This document shows positions 27,575 through 37,226 of a stretch of 64,000 bases of DNA, piece by piece. Under the pieces are notes generated by a model that was not told where the DNA came from, did no database searches, and saw only the letters and a list, made by a program, of their open reading frames with translations. The stretch lies in contig JACRSG010000001.1 in NCBI GenBank assembly GCA_014305285.1, positions 372,001 through 436,000 on the forward strand. Reading direction: 5' to 3'. Within the stretch, counting starts at the first letter, position 1; every line of letters starts with the position of its first letter. Origin of the DNA: Campylobacter jejuni (GTDB taxonomy: Bacteria > Campylobacterota > Campylobacteria > Campylobacterales > Campylobacteraceae). The position numbers were made by a program, and so were the translations under genes.

Positions 27575-28696
27575 TTATTTACCTCTTAAGTGATAAAAAT
27601 TTCTTTTAAATTGCACAAAAGAATTGTTTAAAATTGCTTCACGCATTTGTCTTGTAAGTTCAAGATAATAATGTAGATTATGCAAACTTGCTAAACGAAA
27701 AAAAGTAAGTTCTTTAGCTTTAAAAAGATGATTTAAATAACCCCTTGAAAAATTACGACAAGTATAGCATGAGCAAGCAGGATCTATGGCTTCATGATCG
27801 TTGATAAATTCTGCTTTTTTGATATTAAATTTCCCAAAACTTGTAAAAAATGTTCCATTCCTTGCATTTCTAGTTGGCATCACGCAATCAAACATATCTA
27901 CTCCTAGTTCAACGTTTTCTACCAAATCTTCAGGTGTTCCTACGCCCATTAAATATCTTGGGCGATTTTCATCTAGGTAAGGGCTTAAGTTTTGAACTGT
28001 TTCATACATTAAGATATTTTCTTCACCTACACTAAGCCCACCTATGGCTAAACCATCAAATGACATTTCATTTAGACTTAAAGCACAACGCTTTCTTTCT
28101 TCATGATCTGTGCCACCTTGAATAATGCCAAAAATATTTTGTCCTATGCCTATACCTTTATTTTGCATACTTTTATGATAAGTAATGGCTTCTTTTGCCC
28201 AAAGTATAGTGTGATCAACAGAAATTTTAACTCTTTCTTTGGTTGCGGGTAGGGCTACTAAATCATCTAAAATCATCATAATATCAGAGTTAAAATCATA
28301 TTGGGTGTCTAAAACATTTTTTGGAGTAAAAAGATGACGACTCCCATCGATATGACTTTTAAATTCTATGCCTTCATTGAAGTGTTTGGAATTTTTACTT
28401 AAAGAAAAAGCTTGAAAACCACCACTATCGGTTAAAAAACTTCTATCAAATTTTGTAAAACCATGTAAACCTCCAAAATCTTTTACCACTTTAGAAGTTG
28501 GACGTAAGTACATGTGATAGGTGTTTGCTAAAATAATTTTTGCATCAAGTTCGTTTTTCATATCATTAGCATCAAGACTTTTAACCGCTCCTACTGTGCC
28601 AACAGGCATAAAAACAGGGGTTAAAAAAGTGCTGTGTGCAGTAGTGATTTCGCAAACCCTTGCCATACTATCTTTATGCTTTAATTTAAATTCCAT
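27575..28696 (-). CDS. tgt: Queuine tRNA-ribosyltransferase
   Basis: The 373-residue enzyme exchanges guanine for a queuosine precursor at tRNA position 34. It has the catalytic TDSGGFQAF (about 89-97) and the nucleophile region [17 protein letters not shown] (about 261-277). The zinc site is C-x-C-x2-C in ACSCYTC plus the His of NHLF. Length and motifs are standard. It is divergent from the TrkA-C gene. Confidence 0.97.
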   Translation of the reverse strand: MEFKLKHKDSMARVCEITTAHSTFLTPVFMPVGTVGAVKSLDANDMKNELDAKIILANTYHMYLRPTSKVVKDFGGLHGFTKFDRSFLTDSGGFQAFSLSKNSKHFNEGIEFKSHIDGSRHLFTPKNVLDTQYDFNSDIMMILDDLVALPATKERVKISVDHTILWAKEAITYHKSMQNKGIGIGQNIFGIIQGGTDHEERKRCALSLNEMSFDGLAIGGLSVGEENILMYETVQNLSPYLDENRPRYLMGVGTPEDLVENVELGVDMFDCVMPTRNARNGTFFTSFGKFNIKKAEFINDHEAIDPACSCYTCRNFSRGYLNHLFKAKELTFFRLASLHNLHYYLELTRQMREAILNNSFVQFKRNFYHLRGK

Positions 28697-28700
28697 TTGT

Positions 28701-28706
28701 TATAAT
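28701..28706 (+). promoter_or_regulatory. -10 box for the TrkA-C gene
   Basis: TATAAT lies 20 bases before the ATG at 28726, in the short gap between divergent tgt and this gene. The predicted leader is short and contains the GGAG ribosome site at 28716-28719. Confidence 0.5.
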
Positions 28707-28725
28707 TTCCTTTTTGGAGTTTAAA

Positions 28726-30126
28726 ATGAATAATATTTTAATTATAATAGATGGTATTTTAGCAAAGCATTTCTTAGAAAGGCTTTGTTTTGAAAAAGGC
28801 TTAGGTTACTTTTTTACAGTAGTGTGTCAAAATACCCAAAACAATAACTTAAATATTTCTAGTGAGTATATTGACTTGCATTATTTTGATCCTACAAGTA
28901 CAGCACGTCTTGAAAATATTATGAGTAAAGATTTTAAACAAGCTTTTATTTATATGCAAGATGAATTTGAAACTAAAAAAAGTTACGAGGCTTTGCGTTC
29001 TTTAAGTCCAAATTTAGAAATAGAAATAATGGATTTTTGGGGTTTAAGTGTCAATGATGCTCATGTAAATTTAGCTGATGCTAGAATGACTTTAAGTCGT
29101 AGATTTATGGATTTTTTACCAGACATTGCTTTAACAGCTCAGTATATAGGACTTGGGGTTGGGGAGATTATGGAAGTAAAAATTCCAGCAGGATCTATTT
29201 TTGCTTATAGACATATAAGTTCAATACAACAAAAAAGGTGGCGTATAGTTCTTATTTATAGGAATTCTAAGATTTATTTTGTAAAACCATCTTTTGTTTT
29301 AGAGCCAAATGATACTATTTTGATCGTTGGGGATCCTATTGTTTTGCAAAGTATTTTTCATAATATAAGAGGCAAAGCAGGGCAATTTCCTATGCCCTTT
29401 GGAAGTAATGTTTTTGCTTTAATTGATATGAAAAATATGAATCAAAATATGCAAGAAAGAGTACTTGATACCACTGTAAAATTAACTCAAAAAAGCAATG
29501 CGAAAAGATTTTTTATACATGTTATCAATCCTAAATTAGGGGTAATGTATGAAAAATTAAAAAAACTTTCTGAGGATAAAGAAGGTGTATTTTTTGATTA
29601 TTTCAACATGGATTTTAAACAAATTTCCATATGGTTGCAAAATAATGATATAGGATTAATTGTAACCGATATAAAAAATTTCGAAAAAGAAAAACAAGCT
29701 TTTTTTGATTTAAAAATTCCTATTATGAAGGTGGGCGAAACTTCTTTTGAAAAACTTAAAGAAGCAATTATTTTAAGTGCTGATGAGAGTGAACTTGAAA
29801 ATAATGCAAATGTCATTACTGATTTAAGCAAACAGCTTGATTTTGGAGTTATTTTATATTATTATAATCCAAATTCTCAAAATACTACAGATATGGAGGA
29901 GTATTTTAGAAGTTTATCTAAGCTTTATGATAAAAATGTACAAATGATTAACAAAAATGATGAAAACCCTCTTTTAAATTTGCAATATCGCGAAGATTTG
30001 TTACAATTTGTGAGTTTTCAAAAAGAATTACTAAATAGAGATTTTGGCAGGAATTTAAGTACAAATTTAAATAGGCATTATTATAAAATGAGACGAAATT
30101 ATCAACTTTTCATACCAGTAGAATAA
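28726..30126 (+). CDS. TrkA-C (RCK_C) domain protein, COG3400-like
   Basis: The 466-residue cytoplasmic protein opens with a Rossmann-like segment (NNILIIIDGILAKHFLERL). It contains an RCK_C domain around 140-215 (GVGEIMEVKIPAGSIFAYRHI to LEPNDTILIVGDP), as found in potassium-channel and Trk regulatory subunits. The remaining 250 residues are a second predicted nucleotide-binding-like region plus a tail. No membrane segment is present, so it likely regulates a transporter in trans. ATG 28726 was chosen over TTG 28714 because GGAG lies just before it. Confidence 0.75.
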   Translation: MNNILIIIDGILAKHFLERLCFEKGLGYFFTVVCQNTQNNNLNISSEYIDLHYFDPTSTARLENIMSKDFKQAFIYMQDEFETKKSYEALRSLSPNLEIEIMDFWGLSVNDAHVNLADARMTLSRRFMDFLPDIALTAQYIGLGVGEIMEVKIPAGSIFAYRHISSIQQKRWRIVLIYRNSKIYFVKPSFVLEPNDTILIVGDPIVLQSIFHNIRGKAGQFPMPFGSNVFALIDMKNMNQNMQERVLDTTVKLTQKSNAKRFFIHVINPKLGVMYEKLKKLSEDKEGVFFDYFNMDFKQISIWLQNNDIGLIVTDIKNFEKEKQAFFDLKIPIMKVGETSFEKLKEAIILSADESELENNANVITDLSKQLDFGVILYYYNPNSQNTTDMEEYFRSLSKLYDKNVQMINKNDENPLLNLQYREDLLQFVSFQKELLNRDFGRNLSTNLNRHYYKMRRNYQLFIPVE

Positions 30127-30144
30127 ATAATTAATCAAATGTGA

Positions 30145-30150
30145 TAAAAT
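30145..30150 (+). promoter_or_regulatory. Putative -10 box upstream of aroB
   Basis: TAAAAT, preceded by TG one base before it, lies 21 bases upstream of the aroB ATG in a 45-base gap. Confidence 0.4.
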
Positions 30151-30171
30151 AAATGCAAAAAGAGTAGTTCA

Positions 30172-31227
30172 ATGCAAGTAGAAGTTAAGTTAAAAGAAAA
30201 CGCTTATAAGGTTTATATCGATGAACTTGAAGAATTAGAATTTGATACTAAGGTTTTTATACTTTCAAATCCTAAGATTTCAGGATTTCATCTGAAAACA
30301 TTACTTTCTAAAATTAAGGCAAAAGAAATTTTTATCACTACTGTAAAAGATGGCGAAGAATATAAAAATTTAAGCACTATAGAAGAAATTTTAAACCAAA
30401 TGTTTAATTCTAAATTAGACAGAAAAAGCGTACTTATAAGTTTTGGTGGTGGCGTGATTAGTGATATGGGCGGATTTGCTGCTAGTATTTATCAAAGAGG
30501 TATTGATTTTATTAATATTCCTACTACACTTTTAGCTTGTGTTGATGCAGCAGTAGGTGGAAAAACAGGTGTTAATAATAATTTTGGTAAAAATCTTATT
30601 GGCACTTTTTATCAACCTAAAGCTGTATATTGCGAGAGTTTTTTTTTAAAGACTTTGGGTTCTAGGGAGCTTGCTGCAGGTATGGCTGAATTTATTAAAA
30701 TGGCAGTAATGTTTGATGATGACATACTTGATTTTATAGAAAAAATTGATGAAAAAAGTTTCTTAAATGCTACTTGTGAGAATGAAATTTTTACTCAAAT
30801 TATAGCAAAAAGCATAGAGCTTAAAGCGAGGGTTGTTGAACAAGATGAAAAAGAATCAGGGCTTAGAATGCTTTTAAATTATGGTCATACTTTTGCTCAT
30901 GTTATAGAAAATTTTACAGATTATAAGCTTTATTTACACGGAGAAGCGGTGGCTATAGGTATGGTTATGGCAAATCAATTGGCTTTAAATTTAGGGCTTT
31001 TGGATAAAATGCAAAGTCAAAGAATAAAAGATATTTTACTTAAATTTAGTTTACCAATATCGTATAAAATCAACAATGTAGATGAATTTTATGAAGCTTT
31101 TTTCATGGATAAAAAAAGCTCTAATAAAAAAATCAATTTTGTTCTTGCTAACTCTTTAGGCAAGGGTCTGATAAAAAGCGATATTTCTAAAGAAGATATA
31201 ATTGCAACTTTAAGAGAATTCCAATGA
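30172..31227 (+). CDS. aroB: 3-dehydroquinate synthase
   Basis: The 351-residue shikimate-pathway enzyme converts DAHP to 3-dehydroquinate with bound NAD and a metal. Visible motifs are [40 protein letters not shown] (about 122-140), the metal-site Glu of AEFIKM, His in [12 protein letters not shown] and [10 protein letters not shown] run of nine T (30639-30647) lies in frame within the gene. The end overlaps the next gene by 4 bases. Confidence 0.97.
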   Translation: MQVEVKLKENAYKVYIDELEELEFDTKVFILSNPKISGFHLKTLLSKIKAKEIFITTVKDGEEYKNLSTIEEILNQMFNSKLDRKSVLISFGGGVISDMGGFAASIYQRGIDFINIPTTLLACVDAAVGGKTGVNNNFGKNLIGTFYQPKAVYCESFFLKTLGSRELAAGMAEFIKMAVMFDDDILDFIEKIDEKSFLNATCENEIFTQIIAKSIELKARVVEQDEKESGLRMLLNYGHTFAHVIENFTDYKLYLHGEAVAIGMVMANQLALNLGLLDKMQSQRIKDILLKFSLPISYKINNVDEFYEAFFMDKKSSNKKINFVLANSLGKGLIKSDISKEDIIATLREFQ

Positions 31228-32795
31228 AAAAAATTATTATTTTAACCTTTTTTGTTGTTTTTGCTTTTGGTGATGTAAATCGGACTATTATGAATAATAT
31301 CAATGAGAAAATTAATACTTTAAACGCTGTAATCAGTGCTAGTATTTGGAATATACGTTATGAAAATTTTATAAAATATCAAGATATAAATGATGAATTA
31401 ATTATTTTAAATCTTAATTTAAAAAAGACTTCTGATATTCATCAGCAAGAAGAACTTAAACGTAAGATAGTAAATTTAGAAGAACAATTAAGTTTGCTTA
31501 AAGAATATAAAGATTTAAATTTTGCACAAAGTCTTAGTGCTCCTGATAATATAGAAACCCTATCTAAGCTTAATAATCCTTTGGCTATTATAGGAGCTTT
31601 TTCTCATATTAAGAAATTAAAAGGAGAAAAGGAAGAGTATATATTTAAATTTAATGATTTTAAAAATTTAGTGGATAAAATTAGAGAAAAAAACTCAGAA
31701 CTTAAAGAATTAGTTGAGCTTAAACCAAGTGTTGAGAATATAGAAGCTTTGAAAGCTTCAGATAAAAAATTGGAAGAATTTGAACAAGCTTTAAATTTTG
31801 CTAGTGTTTCTTATTCTGTTTATGAGAAAAAAATTGATGAAGAGCTTTCTCGAGTAAGTGCTGAGATTAAAGTTCAAAGCTTAAGGGCTGTAAATATAGT
31901 TGTTGCTATTGTTATTGTTATAGCTATAGCTTTTATGTTGAAATTTATTGCTAAAAAATACATTAAAGATAGTGAAAGATATTATACTGCTACGAAAATT
32001 ATTAATTTTATTAATATAAATATTATTTTTCTTATTTTACTCTTTGCTTATATAGAAAATATTACTTATCTTATAACTATACTTGGTTTTGCTTCTGCAG
32101 GCTTAGCTATTGCTATGAAAGATATGTTTATGTCTATGCTTGGATGGTGTGTGATTATTTTTGGTGGAAGTTTTAGAGTAGGGGATCGTGTAAAGGTTTT
32201 TCAAAATGATACTACTTATATAGGAGATATTATAGATATTTCTTTTTTACGTATTACTCTTTATGAAGAGCTTACGCTTGAAACTTATAGTAAAAATCGT
32301 CGTAGTGGGCGTATTATATTTATTCCTAATAATTATGTTTTTACAAATTTGCTTGCTAATTATACTCATCATGGTATGAAAACAGTGTTTGATGGCATTG
32401 ATATAAGTGTTACTTTCGATAGCAATCTTGATAAGGCAGAAGAAATTGTAGAAAATATTGTTATACGCCATGCCAAAGGTTATACTGAGCTTGCTAGAAA
32501 AAATATAGCTCGTTTGCAACATGAATATAGCATTAAAAATCCTAAAGTGGAGCCAAGGTTTTTTATGTTTTTTGAACATTGGGGAATGCGAATTTCTGCA
32601 TGGTATATGACTAATGCTTACGCGGCTTTGGTATTAAGAAGTACGATTAGCAAAGAGATTATAAAAGAATTTAATAAGCATAAAGATATAAAAATCGCTT
32701 ATCCATCGCAAAATTTATATTTAGGAAATTTAAACCAAAATCATTTTGAACAATATCATGAAAATACACATTTTCGTGCAAGGAATAAAGATTGA
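31224..32795 (+). CDS. MscS-family mechanosensitive channel
   Basis: The 523-residue protein has a signal peptide (about 1-16) and a helical, coiled-coil-rich periplasmic domain (about 20-215). Membrane helices follow (about 225-245 and 265-310). The MscS pore and vestibule contain [36 protein letters not shown] (about 290-325). It releases osmolytes on hypo-osmotic shock. The long periplasmic part makes it a large MscS variant. It overlaps aroB and mtaB by 4 bases each. It corresponds to Cj1007c. Confidence 0.9.
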   Translation: MKKIIILTFFVVFAFGDVNRTIMNNINEKINTLNAVISASIWNIRYENFIKYQDINDELIILNLNLKKTSDIHQQEELKRKIVNLEEQLSLLKEYKDLNFAQSLSAPDNIETLSKLNNPLAIIGAFSHIKKLKGEKEEYIFKFNDFKNLVDKIREKNSELKELVELKPSVENIEALKASDKKLEEFEQALNFASVSYSVYEKKIDEELSRVSAEIKVQSLRAVNIVVAIVIVIAIAFMLKFIAKKYIKDSERYYTATKIINFININIIFLILLFAYIENITYLITILGFASAGLAIAMKDMFMSMLGWCVIIFGGSFRVGDRVKVFQNDTTYIGDIIDISFLRITLYEELTLETYSKNRRSGRIIFIPNNYVFTNLLANYTHHGMKTVFDGIDISVTFDSNLDKAEEIVENIVIRHAKGYTELARKNIARLQHEYSIKNPKVEPRFFMFFEHWGMRISAWYMTNAYAALVLRSTISKEIIKEFNKHKDIKIAYPSQNLYLGNLNQNHFEQYHENTHFRARNKD

Positions 32796-34042
32796 AAGAA
32801 AAAGTTTTTTTTAAAACCTTTGGATGCCGTACAAATATTTATGATACAGAACTTTTAAAAACTTATGTAAAAGATTATGAGATTATAAATGATGAGGATG
32901 AGGCACAAATTATCGTTGTAAATTCTTGCACGGTTACAAATGGAGCTGATAGCGGGATAAAATCTTATATCAATACCATGCAAAAAAAAGGCATTAAAGT
33001 TATACTTACAGGCTGTGGTGCTGTAAGCAAAGGCAAGGAGCTTTTAGATAAAAAGCAAGTTTTTGGGGTGCTTGGAGCGTCCAATAAAGATAAAATCAAT
33101 GAATTTTTAGGAGCAAAAACAAGTTTTTATGAACTTGGAAATTTAAATTTTATTGATAAAGATATAGTTTGTGAGTATGAAAATCATACTAAAGCTTTTG
33201 TGAAAATTCAAGAAGGTTGTGATTTTACTTGTTCTTATTGTATTATCCCTAGTGTGCGGGGAAAATCAAGGAGCGTGGATGAAAAAGCTCTTTTAAAACA
33301 GGTTGAAATTTTAGGAGCTAATGGCTATAGTGAAATTGTTCTAACAGGAACCAATATAGGTTCATATGGGCTGAAAAATGGCACAACCCTAGGCAAGCTT
33401 TTGCAAAAAATGGGGCAAATTTCAGGTATAAAACGTATAAGGTTGGGTAGTTTAGAGCCTGCACAAATTGATGAAAGCTTTTTAGAAATTCTAGATGAAA
33501 CTTGGCTTGAAAGACATTTGCATATTGCCTTACAACATACAAGTGAAAAAATGCTTCGTATAATGAGAAGAAGATCACATACGGATAATGATTTAAAGCT
33601 TTTTAATGCTATAGCAAGCAAAGGATATGCTTTGGGGACGGATTTTATAGCAGGTCATCCAGGTGAGAGTGAAGAGCTATGGCAAGAAGCTTTAAGAAAT
33701 TTTAAAGAATTTCCACTCACTCATATCCATGCTTTTACTTTTAGTCCTAGAAATAACACGCATTCTGCCACCATGAAAGATGTGATAAATGGAGCTTTAG
33801 CTAAAGAAAGATTAAACACTTTAAAATCCATAGTAGAAAAAAATAATTATGAATTTAGGAAAAAAAATCAAACTCCGCTTGAAGTTTTGGTAGAAAATCA
33901 AAAAGACGATTTTTTTGAGGGTTATGATCAGTTTTTTAATAAGATCAAAATTAAAAGTGATGAAGATATAGCTAAAGAATGGATCGTTATATCTCAATAC
34001 GAAGCGCAAGAAAAGTCTAATTTTGCAAATTTAAAAGGCTAG
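32792..34042 (+). CDS. mtaB: tRNA threonylcarbamoyladenosine methylthiotransferase
   Basis: The 416-residue radical-SAM enzyme has the N-terminal cluster cysteines C12, C46 and C75 and the radical-SAM triad C143-x3-C147-x2-C150. It matches MtaB (rather than MiaB) by its length and its KTFGCRTNIYDTELL start. It adds a methylthio group to t6A37 of tRNAs for ANN codons. The start is TTG 32792, overlapping the channel gene's TGA. Assignment to MtaB over another MTTase subtype is likely but not certain. Confidence 0.88.
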   Translation: MKEKVFFKTFGCRTNIYDTELLKTYVKDYEIINDEDEAQIIVVNSCTVTNGADSGIKSYINTMQKKGIKVILTGCGAVSKGKELLDKKQVFGVLGASNKDKINEFLGAKTSFYELGNLNFIDKDIVCEYENHTKAFVKIQEGCDFTCSYCIIPSVRGKSRSVDEKALLKQVEILGANGYSEIVLTGTNIGSYGLKNGTTLGKLLQKMGQISGIKRIRLGSLEPAQIDESFLEILDETWLERHLHIALQHTSEKMLRIMRRRSHTDNDLKLFNAIASKGYALGTDFIAGHPGESEELWQEALRNFKEFPLTHIHAFTFSPRNNTHSATMKDVINGALAKERLNTLKSIVEKNNYEFRKKNQTPLEVLVENQKDDFFEGYDQFFNKIKIKSDEDIAKEWIVISQYEAQEKSNFANLKG

Positions 34043-34045
34043 ATA

Positions 34046-35662
34046 ATGAAAAATAAAAAGATAATTTTAGTATCTTTTGTGGTTTTATGTATGCTTTTAG
34101 GAGTTTTATATTTTAAAAATGAGCCTAAATATATAGATGAAAATCTTTATCAAAGCTTATTAAGCCAAAATTTAATCCAAAAAGCTGTGATCGATAAAGA
34201 TGAAATTTGGCTTAAGGTAAAAGGTGAAAATTACGTAATTATAAAAGATGGCATAGATATAAAAACACTTTTAGCAAAAGTTCCTGTAGAAGTTAAAAAA
34301 GATAACACACTTTGGGTGTTTTTTATTTTATTTGTTTTTGTTGTTATGCTTTTAATAAGTCTTAGTTATTTTGCTCGTAAAAAAGAGTTGGCTAAATATC
34401 CAATATCAAACAAGAATCAAAATCACACTCAAACTCAAAATTCAAATGTAAATTTAGAAAGTTCTCATATAAAACCTGTGATTTCAAATATTACTTTTAA
34501 TGATGTAGCAGGTGTTGATGAGGTTAAAATGGAGCTAAGTGAACTTGTGGATTTTTTACAAAATCCTAAAAAATACAAAGAATTTGGTGTAAAAATGCCA
34601 AAAGGTGTCTTAATGGTAGGCCCACCAGGGGCAGGAAAAACATTGATAGCAAAAGCAGTTGCAGGAGAAGCTGGAGTGCCATTTTTTTATCAAAGTGGCT
34701 CAAGTTTTGTTGAAATTTATGTAGGTATGGGTGCAAAAAGAGTTAGAGAGCTTTTTTCAAAAGCTAAAATGATGGCACCTAGCATAGTTTTTATCGATGA
34801 AATAGATGCTGTAGGTAAGGCAAGAGGAGAAATGTCAAATGTCGAAAGAGATAACACTTTAAATCAACTTTTAACTCAAATGGATGGTTTTGAGGATAAT
34901 AGCGGCGTTATAGTTATAGCTGCGACAAATAAAATCGAATTTATGGATCCTGCTTTATTGCGTTCGGGGCGTTTTGATAGGAGAATTTTTTTATCTTTGC
35001 CTGATTTTAAAGATAGACTTAAAATTTTAGAAATTTATATGAAAGATAAAAATAATAATGTCAATTTAAATAAAATCGCTAAAGTAAGTGTAGGTTTTAG
35101 TGGGGCAGGGCTTGAAACTTTAGTTAATGAAGCAGCAATTAATGCTTTAAGAAGAAATAGTGCTTTAGTCGAGGAAAGTGATTTTTACGCTGTATTAAAT
35201 AAAGTTCTTTTAGGTAAGAAAAAGATTTTAAGTTTTAATGATGAAGAGAAAAAAATTCAAGCCACTTATCAAGCTGCAAAAGCTTTAAGTGCGTATTATT
35301 TTGATATAGGATTTGATAAAATCACTCTCATTGAAGATCGTTTTAAAGAACATGAACATAATATAAGATCAAAATCAGAGCTTATAAATCGTATAAAAGT
35401 TTATTTGGCTGGTTCTAGGGCTATGAAATTAATTTACAATGAAAGTTATACTAACTCACAAGATGATTCTTTAAAGATTAAAGAATTGCTTGATTATATG
35501 TTGAGTTTTGATATATTAGAAGAGTCAAATTTAAGCGAACAAAAAAAAGAAATGGATGAATTTTTAAATTCTATGAAGGATAAAATTTTAAAATTATCAG
35601 AACTTTTGCTTGAAAAAGAAAAAATAGAATATGATGATGTTAAAAATATAATGCAGGTTTGA
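34046..35662 (+). CDS. FtsH-like membrane AAA protein lacking the protease zinc motif
   Basis: The 538-residue protein has two membrane segments (about 5-24 and 88-108) around a short periplasmic loop. An FtsH-type AAA domain follows: Walker A GPPGAGKT (about 192-199), Walker B IVFIDEID (about 246-253), second region of homology [13 protein letters not shown]. In FtsH a TAYHEAGHA zinc site follows; here the aligned place reads [13 protein letters not shown] (about 403-415), so both His and the Glu are gone. The later zinc-ligand Asp region is not recognisable either. Codons and frame look normal. It is probably a regulatory or unfolding paralogue, not a protease. Confidence 0.85.
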   Translation: MKNKKIILVSFVVLCMLLGVLYFKNEPKYIDENLYQSLLSQNLIQKAVIDKDEIWLKVKGENYVIIKDGIDIKTLLAKVPVEVKKDNTLWVFFILFVFVVMLLISLSYFARKKELAKYPISNKNQNHTQTQNSNVNLESSHIKPVISNITFNDVAGVDEVKMELSELVDFLQNPKKYKEFGVKMPKGVLMVGPPGAGKTLIAKAVAGEAGVPFFYQSGSSFVEIYVGMGAKRVRELFSKAKMMAPSIVFIDEIDAVGKARGEMSNVERDNTLNQLLTQMDGFEDNSGVIVIAATNKIEFMDPALLRSGRFDRRIFLSLPDFKDRLKILEIYMKDKNNNVNLNKIAKVSVGFSGAGLETLVNEAAINALRRNSALVEESDFYAVLNKVLLGKKKILSFNDEEKKIQATYQAAKALSAYYFDIGFDKITLIEDRFKEHEHNIRSKSELINRIKVYLAGSRAMKLIYNESYTNSQDDSLKIKELLDYMLSFDILEESNLSEQKKEMDEFLNSMKDKILKLSELLLEKEKIEYDDVKNIMQV

Positions 35663-35669
35663 TTATATT

Positions 35670-36086
35670 TTAATCATCAATTTCTTTATGTAAGATAGTT
35701 CCATTAAAATCTATAAGAATTTTGACATTGTTATCAAGTTTAATCTTGTAATGGTTGATTTTTCTTTCAATTTCTCTAGCTTTTGTATTTGGAAATTCGT
35801 TTTTAATGATATTGGCTAAATTTTGAGGTAAAAAATCTAGATCAAAAGGAAAGGTTTTATTTTCAATTTCCCTCCAAGCTCCATCTATGTCAAATTCAAG
35901 CTCTGTTCCATCGCTGAGATAGACTTCATAGGAATTTTTGTCTTTTTGTAAGATTCCTATAGATGCTTTGAAATTATGTTGTAAAAATTCTTTAGAAACA
36001 CTTGGCAAATTATCAGCAGAAATTATTATATCAGCATTTAAAGATAAAATTAAAATAGCAATAATGCTTAAAAATTTAATTTTCAA
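35670..36086 (-). CDS. PepSY-like periplasmic protein
   Basis: The 138-residue protein has a signal peptide (about 1-18, ending LNA). Two tandem PepSY-like/BLIP-like units follow, one around EVYLSDGTELEFDIDGAWREIE and one around YKIKLDNNVKILIDFNGTILHKEID. Such small proteins often inhibit or chaperone periplasmic proteins. It is convergent with the FtsH-like gene and divergent from the rhomboid gene. Specific function is unknown. It corresponds to Cj1004. Confidence 0.8.
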   Translation of the reverse strand: MKIKFLSIIAILILSLNADIIISADNLPSVSKEFLQHNFKASIGILQKDKNSYEVYLSDGTELEFDIDGAWREIENKTFPFDLDFLPQNLANIIKNEFPNTKAREIERKINHYKIKLDNNVKILIDFNGTILHKEIDD

Positions 36087-36184
36087 TATTTTTTCCTAAT
36101 TATTTTTAGCAAAATTGTAAAGAATTTTATGTGAATTTTATGTGAATTTTAAGACAATATTATAAAAAATAAAGGTTTTATACT

Positions 36185-36703
36185 TTGCTTACAATTTTTT
36201 TAATTTTTTTAAATATTTCATGTTATTTTTTCATTTCTTATGATTATTACAATATCCTTGGTTTGAATATTTTATTTTTTAATGGAGCTTATTGGCAGCT
36301 TTTAAGTTCAATGTTTTTACATGGAAATTTAACCCATCTTATATTAAATATGATAGTTTTATTTCAATTTGGGCGTATATTAGAAACTTATTTGGGTGCT
36401 TTACGTTTTACTTTTCTTTATTTTGTTGGCGGATTGTTGTGCTCACTTTTAAGTGTTTTTTATGTGTATTTTGATTTTAAATATTTTGGAGAAAATATAA
36501 ATGTCATAGGCGCTAGTGGTGCAATTTGTGTTTTAATGGGCTTTTATTCTGTTCTTGATAAAAATAGCACAAAAGGACTTATAGTGGCAATTTTACTTAT
36601 GAGTTTTGCACCCTTACTTATGGGGGTAAATGTTGCTTGGTATGGTCATATTTTCGGGTTTATATGCGGTTATATTTTAGCTAAAATAAAAGAGGTAAAA
36701 TGA
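36185..36703 (+). CDS. Rhomboid-family intramembrane serine protease
   Basis: The 172-residue protein has five or six membrane helices. Rhomboid motifs are the oxyanion-region FLHGNLTHLILNMIVLFQFG (about 39-58), catalytic Ser in IGASGAICVLMG (about 109-120) and catalytic His in WYGHIFGFICGY (about 155-166). It cleaves membrane proteins within the bilayer; substrates are unknown. The start is TTG 36185 with AAAGG upstream. The end overlaps sixA by 4 bases. It is a minimal rhomboid without extra domains. Confidence 0.9.
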   Translation: MLTIFLIFLNISCYFFISYDYYNILGLNILFFNGAYWQLLSSMFLHGNLTHLILNMIVLFQFGRILETYLGALRFTFLYFVGGLLCSLLSVFYVYFDFKYFGENINVIGASGAICVLMGFYSVLDKNSTKGLIVAILLMSFAPLLMGVNVAWYGHIFGFICGYILAKIKEVK

Positions 36704-37212
36704 AAAAAATTTATATTATAAGACATGCAAAAGCAAGTAAGAGTGGGGATATCGATGATTTTGAAAGAAAACTTACTAAGAGTGGAAAGGAAGATTTAAA
36801 AAAACTTTTTAAAAATCTTGCTTCGCATGAAATTCATCCTGATTTGGTGTTATCAAGTTCTGCTGTTAGAACCGCTAAAACAGCAAAAAAATTAGCCAAA
36901 TTTTATAATTTTGATAAAAATAAAATTTGTTTTGATGAAAGATTGTATCTTTGTAATGTTGAAAATCTGCTAAAAATTTTACAAGATATTGATGATGAGT
37001 TTAATGAAATATTTTTAGTGGGCCATAATCCTGGTTTAATGGAGCTTGGAGAGCTATTGAGTTCACTGTGTTTAGCTTCTTTTCCAACTTCTTCTATCTT
37101 GTGTTTAGAATTTGACATTAAGGAATTTAAAAATTTAAAAAAACATAGCGGAAGATTAGTTTTTTTTGAACATGTGCGCAAGTTAAAAGAAGAAAAAGAT
37201 TTAGGTTTTTAG
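36700..37212 (+). CDS. sixA: SixA-type phosphohistidine phosphatase
   Basis: The 170-residue histidine phosphatase has the catalytic RHAKAS motif (R8, H9) at its start and the second catalytic His in VGHNPGLMEL (about 108-117). SixA proteins remove phosphate from phosphohistidine, for example on phosphocarrier or histidine-kinase domains. It is coupled to the rhomboid gene by an ATGA overlap and convergent with rpoD 14 bases away. Confidence 0.85.
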   Translation: MKKIYIIRHAKASKSGDIDDFERKLTKSGKEDLKKLFKNLASHEIHPDLVLSSSAVRTAKTAKKLAKFYNFDKNKICFDERLYLCNVENLLKILQDIDDEFNEIFLVGHNPGLMELGELLSSLCLASFPTSSILCLEFDIKEFKNLKKHSGRLVFFEHVRKLKEEKDLGF

Positions 37213-37226
37213 CAAGAGATCGACTC

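Noticed and set aside
37213-37226. Hairpin terminator between sixA and rpoD
   Set aside because: Only a 5-base AAGAG/CTCTT stem without a T-run was visible, too weak to list as a feature.
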